A stretch of DNA of 5,473 bases from an uncultured Spirochaetaceae bacterium (lineage in GTDB: Bacteria > Spirochaetota > Spirochaetia > Treponematales > UBA12059), in the NCBI GenBank assembly GCA_938004315.1, contig CALKWG010000387.1, positions 1 to 5,473 on the forward strand, read 5' to 3'. Shown piece by piece: positions 4,553 to 5,473 of the stretch. The notes beneath the pieces are model-generated. The model was not told where the DNA came from. It searched no databases and worked only from the letters and a program-made list of their open reading frames with translations. The translations under genes and the position numbers were made by a program. The number at the start of each line of letters is the position of its first letter. Positions within the stretch are counted from its first letter, which is position 1.

Positions 4553-5473
4553 GTGAAACGCATCGCATCGATCATACGCTTCGACCTGGCGAACGCCCTG
4601 CGCGACAGCATGGTGCTCTACATACTCGCCGCCCCCGTCTTCCTCGCCGTAGCTTTAGGCTTCCTCGCCGGCGCGGTCGAGGGTTCGGGCGCCGGCTTCG
4701 CCGTGGACGTCTCGAGCCCGGCGGGTTTCGAGTTGGCCGAGCGGCTTGAGCCGTTCGGACGCGTCGAGCGCTTCGACGGGATCGCCGAGCTGGAGCGCCG
4801 CGTGCTGGCGGCAGACGACATAGCCGGATTTAGGTACGGGTCCGCCGGGCCGGAGATAATCTTAGAAGGCGACGAAGAGCCGGAGGCCGCCGGCCTGGCG
4901 GCCGCGGTCCTGGCGTCGGCCCTGGACGGCCCCGAGGCGGCGTACGCAACGATAACCAGGCCCGGCGCGCGGAGCGCGTACAAGGATTACGCGCGCGTCT
5001 CCCTGGCCATGATGTCGATCCTCATAGGCGGGGTCGCCGCGGCCTTCGCCCTAGTGGACGAGAAGGAGAGCAAGGTGACGCGAGCCTTCGCCGTCGCCCC
5101 GCTGTCCGAGCTTGAATACTTCGCCGCCCGCGGCCTTTGGTCGGCGGCCGTAGGCGCGCTCGGGGCCTTAGCCGCCCACCTCATCATGGGACCGACGGGC
5201 CTGCCGTGGTGGCGCATCATCGTCGCCGTCGCTTCGTCGGCCTTCATGCCGCTGTCGGTATGCCTGCTCATAGGCGGGCTCGCCGCCAACCAGATCCAGG
5301 CCGTAGCCAGCCTGAAGCTCGTCATGTTCGCCTCCCTGGCCTTGCCCTTCGGGAGCCTCTTCGTACCCGCGCGCTGGATCTTCCTATTCTGGCCCCTGCC
5401 GAACTATTGGATGTTCGAGGCCTTCCGCGGCGCGTACATGCCCGGCTCGGGCGGCTTCTGGCTCAACGCCGCG
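4553..5473 (+). CDS. ABC-2-type transporter permease, second subunit (3' end outside window)
   Basis: The frame is open for 307 codons from a GTG start to the window end with no stop, so the C-terminus is missing. It begins MKRIASIIRFDLANALRDS, an amphipathic cytoplasmic helix typical of the family. Membrane segment 1 follows (about 20-40), then an extracytoplasmic domain (about 42-147). Further segments are near 149-168, 194-212, 220-242, 252-271 and 273-282 onward. The family loop appears as DEKESKVTRAFAVAPLSELEY (169-189), equivalent to EKQEGTLKAYRAAP in the first permease. The shared layout of one segment, an outer domain and a C-terminal membrane block suggests the two are ancient paralogues that pair as a heterodimer, but their sequences differ strongly. 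It starts three bases after the upstream stop, so it belongs to the same operon. About one or two membrane segments probably lie beyond the edge. The substrate is unknown. Confidence 0.92.
   Translation, partial: MKRIASIIRFDLANALRDSMVLYILAAPVFLAVALGFLAGAVEGSGAGFAVDVSSPAGFELAERLEPFGRVERFDGIAELERRVLAADDIAGFRYGSAGPEIILEGDEEPEAAGLAAAVLASALDGPEAAYATITRPGARSAYKDYARVSLAMMSILIGGVAAAFALVDEKESKVTRAFAVAPLSELEYFAARGLWSAAVGALGALAAHLIMGPTGLPWWRIIVAVASSAFMPLSVCLLIGGLAANQIQAVASLKLVMFASLALPFGSLFVPARWIFLFWPLPNYWMFEAFRGAYMPGSGGFWLNAA

Noticed and set aside
4618..5325. Two leftward open frames opposite the second permease
   Set aside because: The + strand frame from 4553 is open to the window end and reads as an ABC-2 permease; the opposite frames are low-complexity shadows.

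Overview
This is a GC-rich bacterial window that looks like ordinary chromosomal sequence. No rRNA, tRNA, CRISPR array, transposase or phage gene was seen. Promoters of sigma-70 type, clear Shine-Dalgarno sequences and short intergenic gaps are bacterial features. The species cannot be named from this sequence. The genes mix GC-rich codons with a noticeable use of ATA, CTA and TTA. The gene families suggest a free-living or host-associated environmental bacterium, and a high-GC spirochaete-like lineage is a weak guess only.

Left part (1-1743): a non-coding edge carries a long near-perfect hairpin (13-62). Next comes a leftward gene (1147-140) for an uncharacterised protein that resembles alpha/alpha-toroid (terpenoid cyclase/prenyltransferase fold) proteins. 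Divergent from it, across about 107 bases, is a small DinB/YfiT-type metal-binding four-helix-bundle protein (1255-1743). Two short sequence elements recur on both flanks of the leftward gene.

Middle control region (1744-1956): GC-rich hairpins follow the DinB-like gene. A less GC-rich stretch then holds a well-formed promoter (TTGACG, 17 bases, TAGATT). It is followed at once by two adjacent TetR-type operators, each a TACC...GGTA dyad, with centres 17 bp apart.

Right part (1957-5473): a compact four-gene operon encodes a TetR/AcrR regulator, an ABC ATPase, and two different ABC-2-type permeases, the second cut by the window end. The genes overlap or nearly touch (ATGA overlap, TGATG overlap, 3-base gap), so they are almost certainly co-transcribed and translationally coupled. 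The simplest reading is an autoregulated exporter. The TetR protein sits on its own double operator over the transcription start until a ligand releases it. The ATPase then powers a heteromeric permease pair that moves an unknown compound, perhaps a drug, lipid or peptide, out of the cell.

No clearly new biological system is visible. The points most worth following up are the double operator with its exporter, the function of the toroid-like protein, and the repeated elements and hairpin at the left edge.
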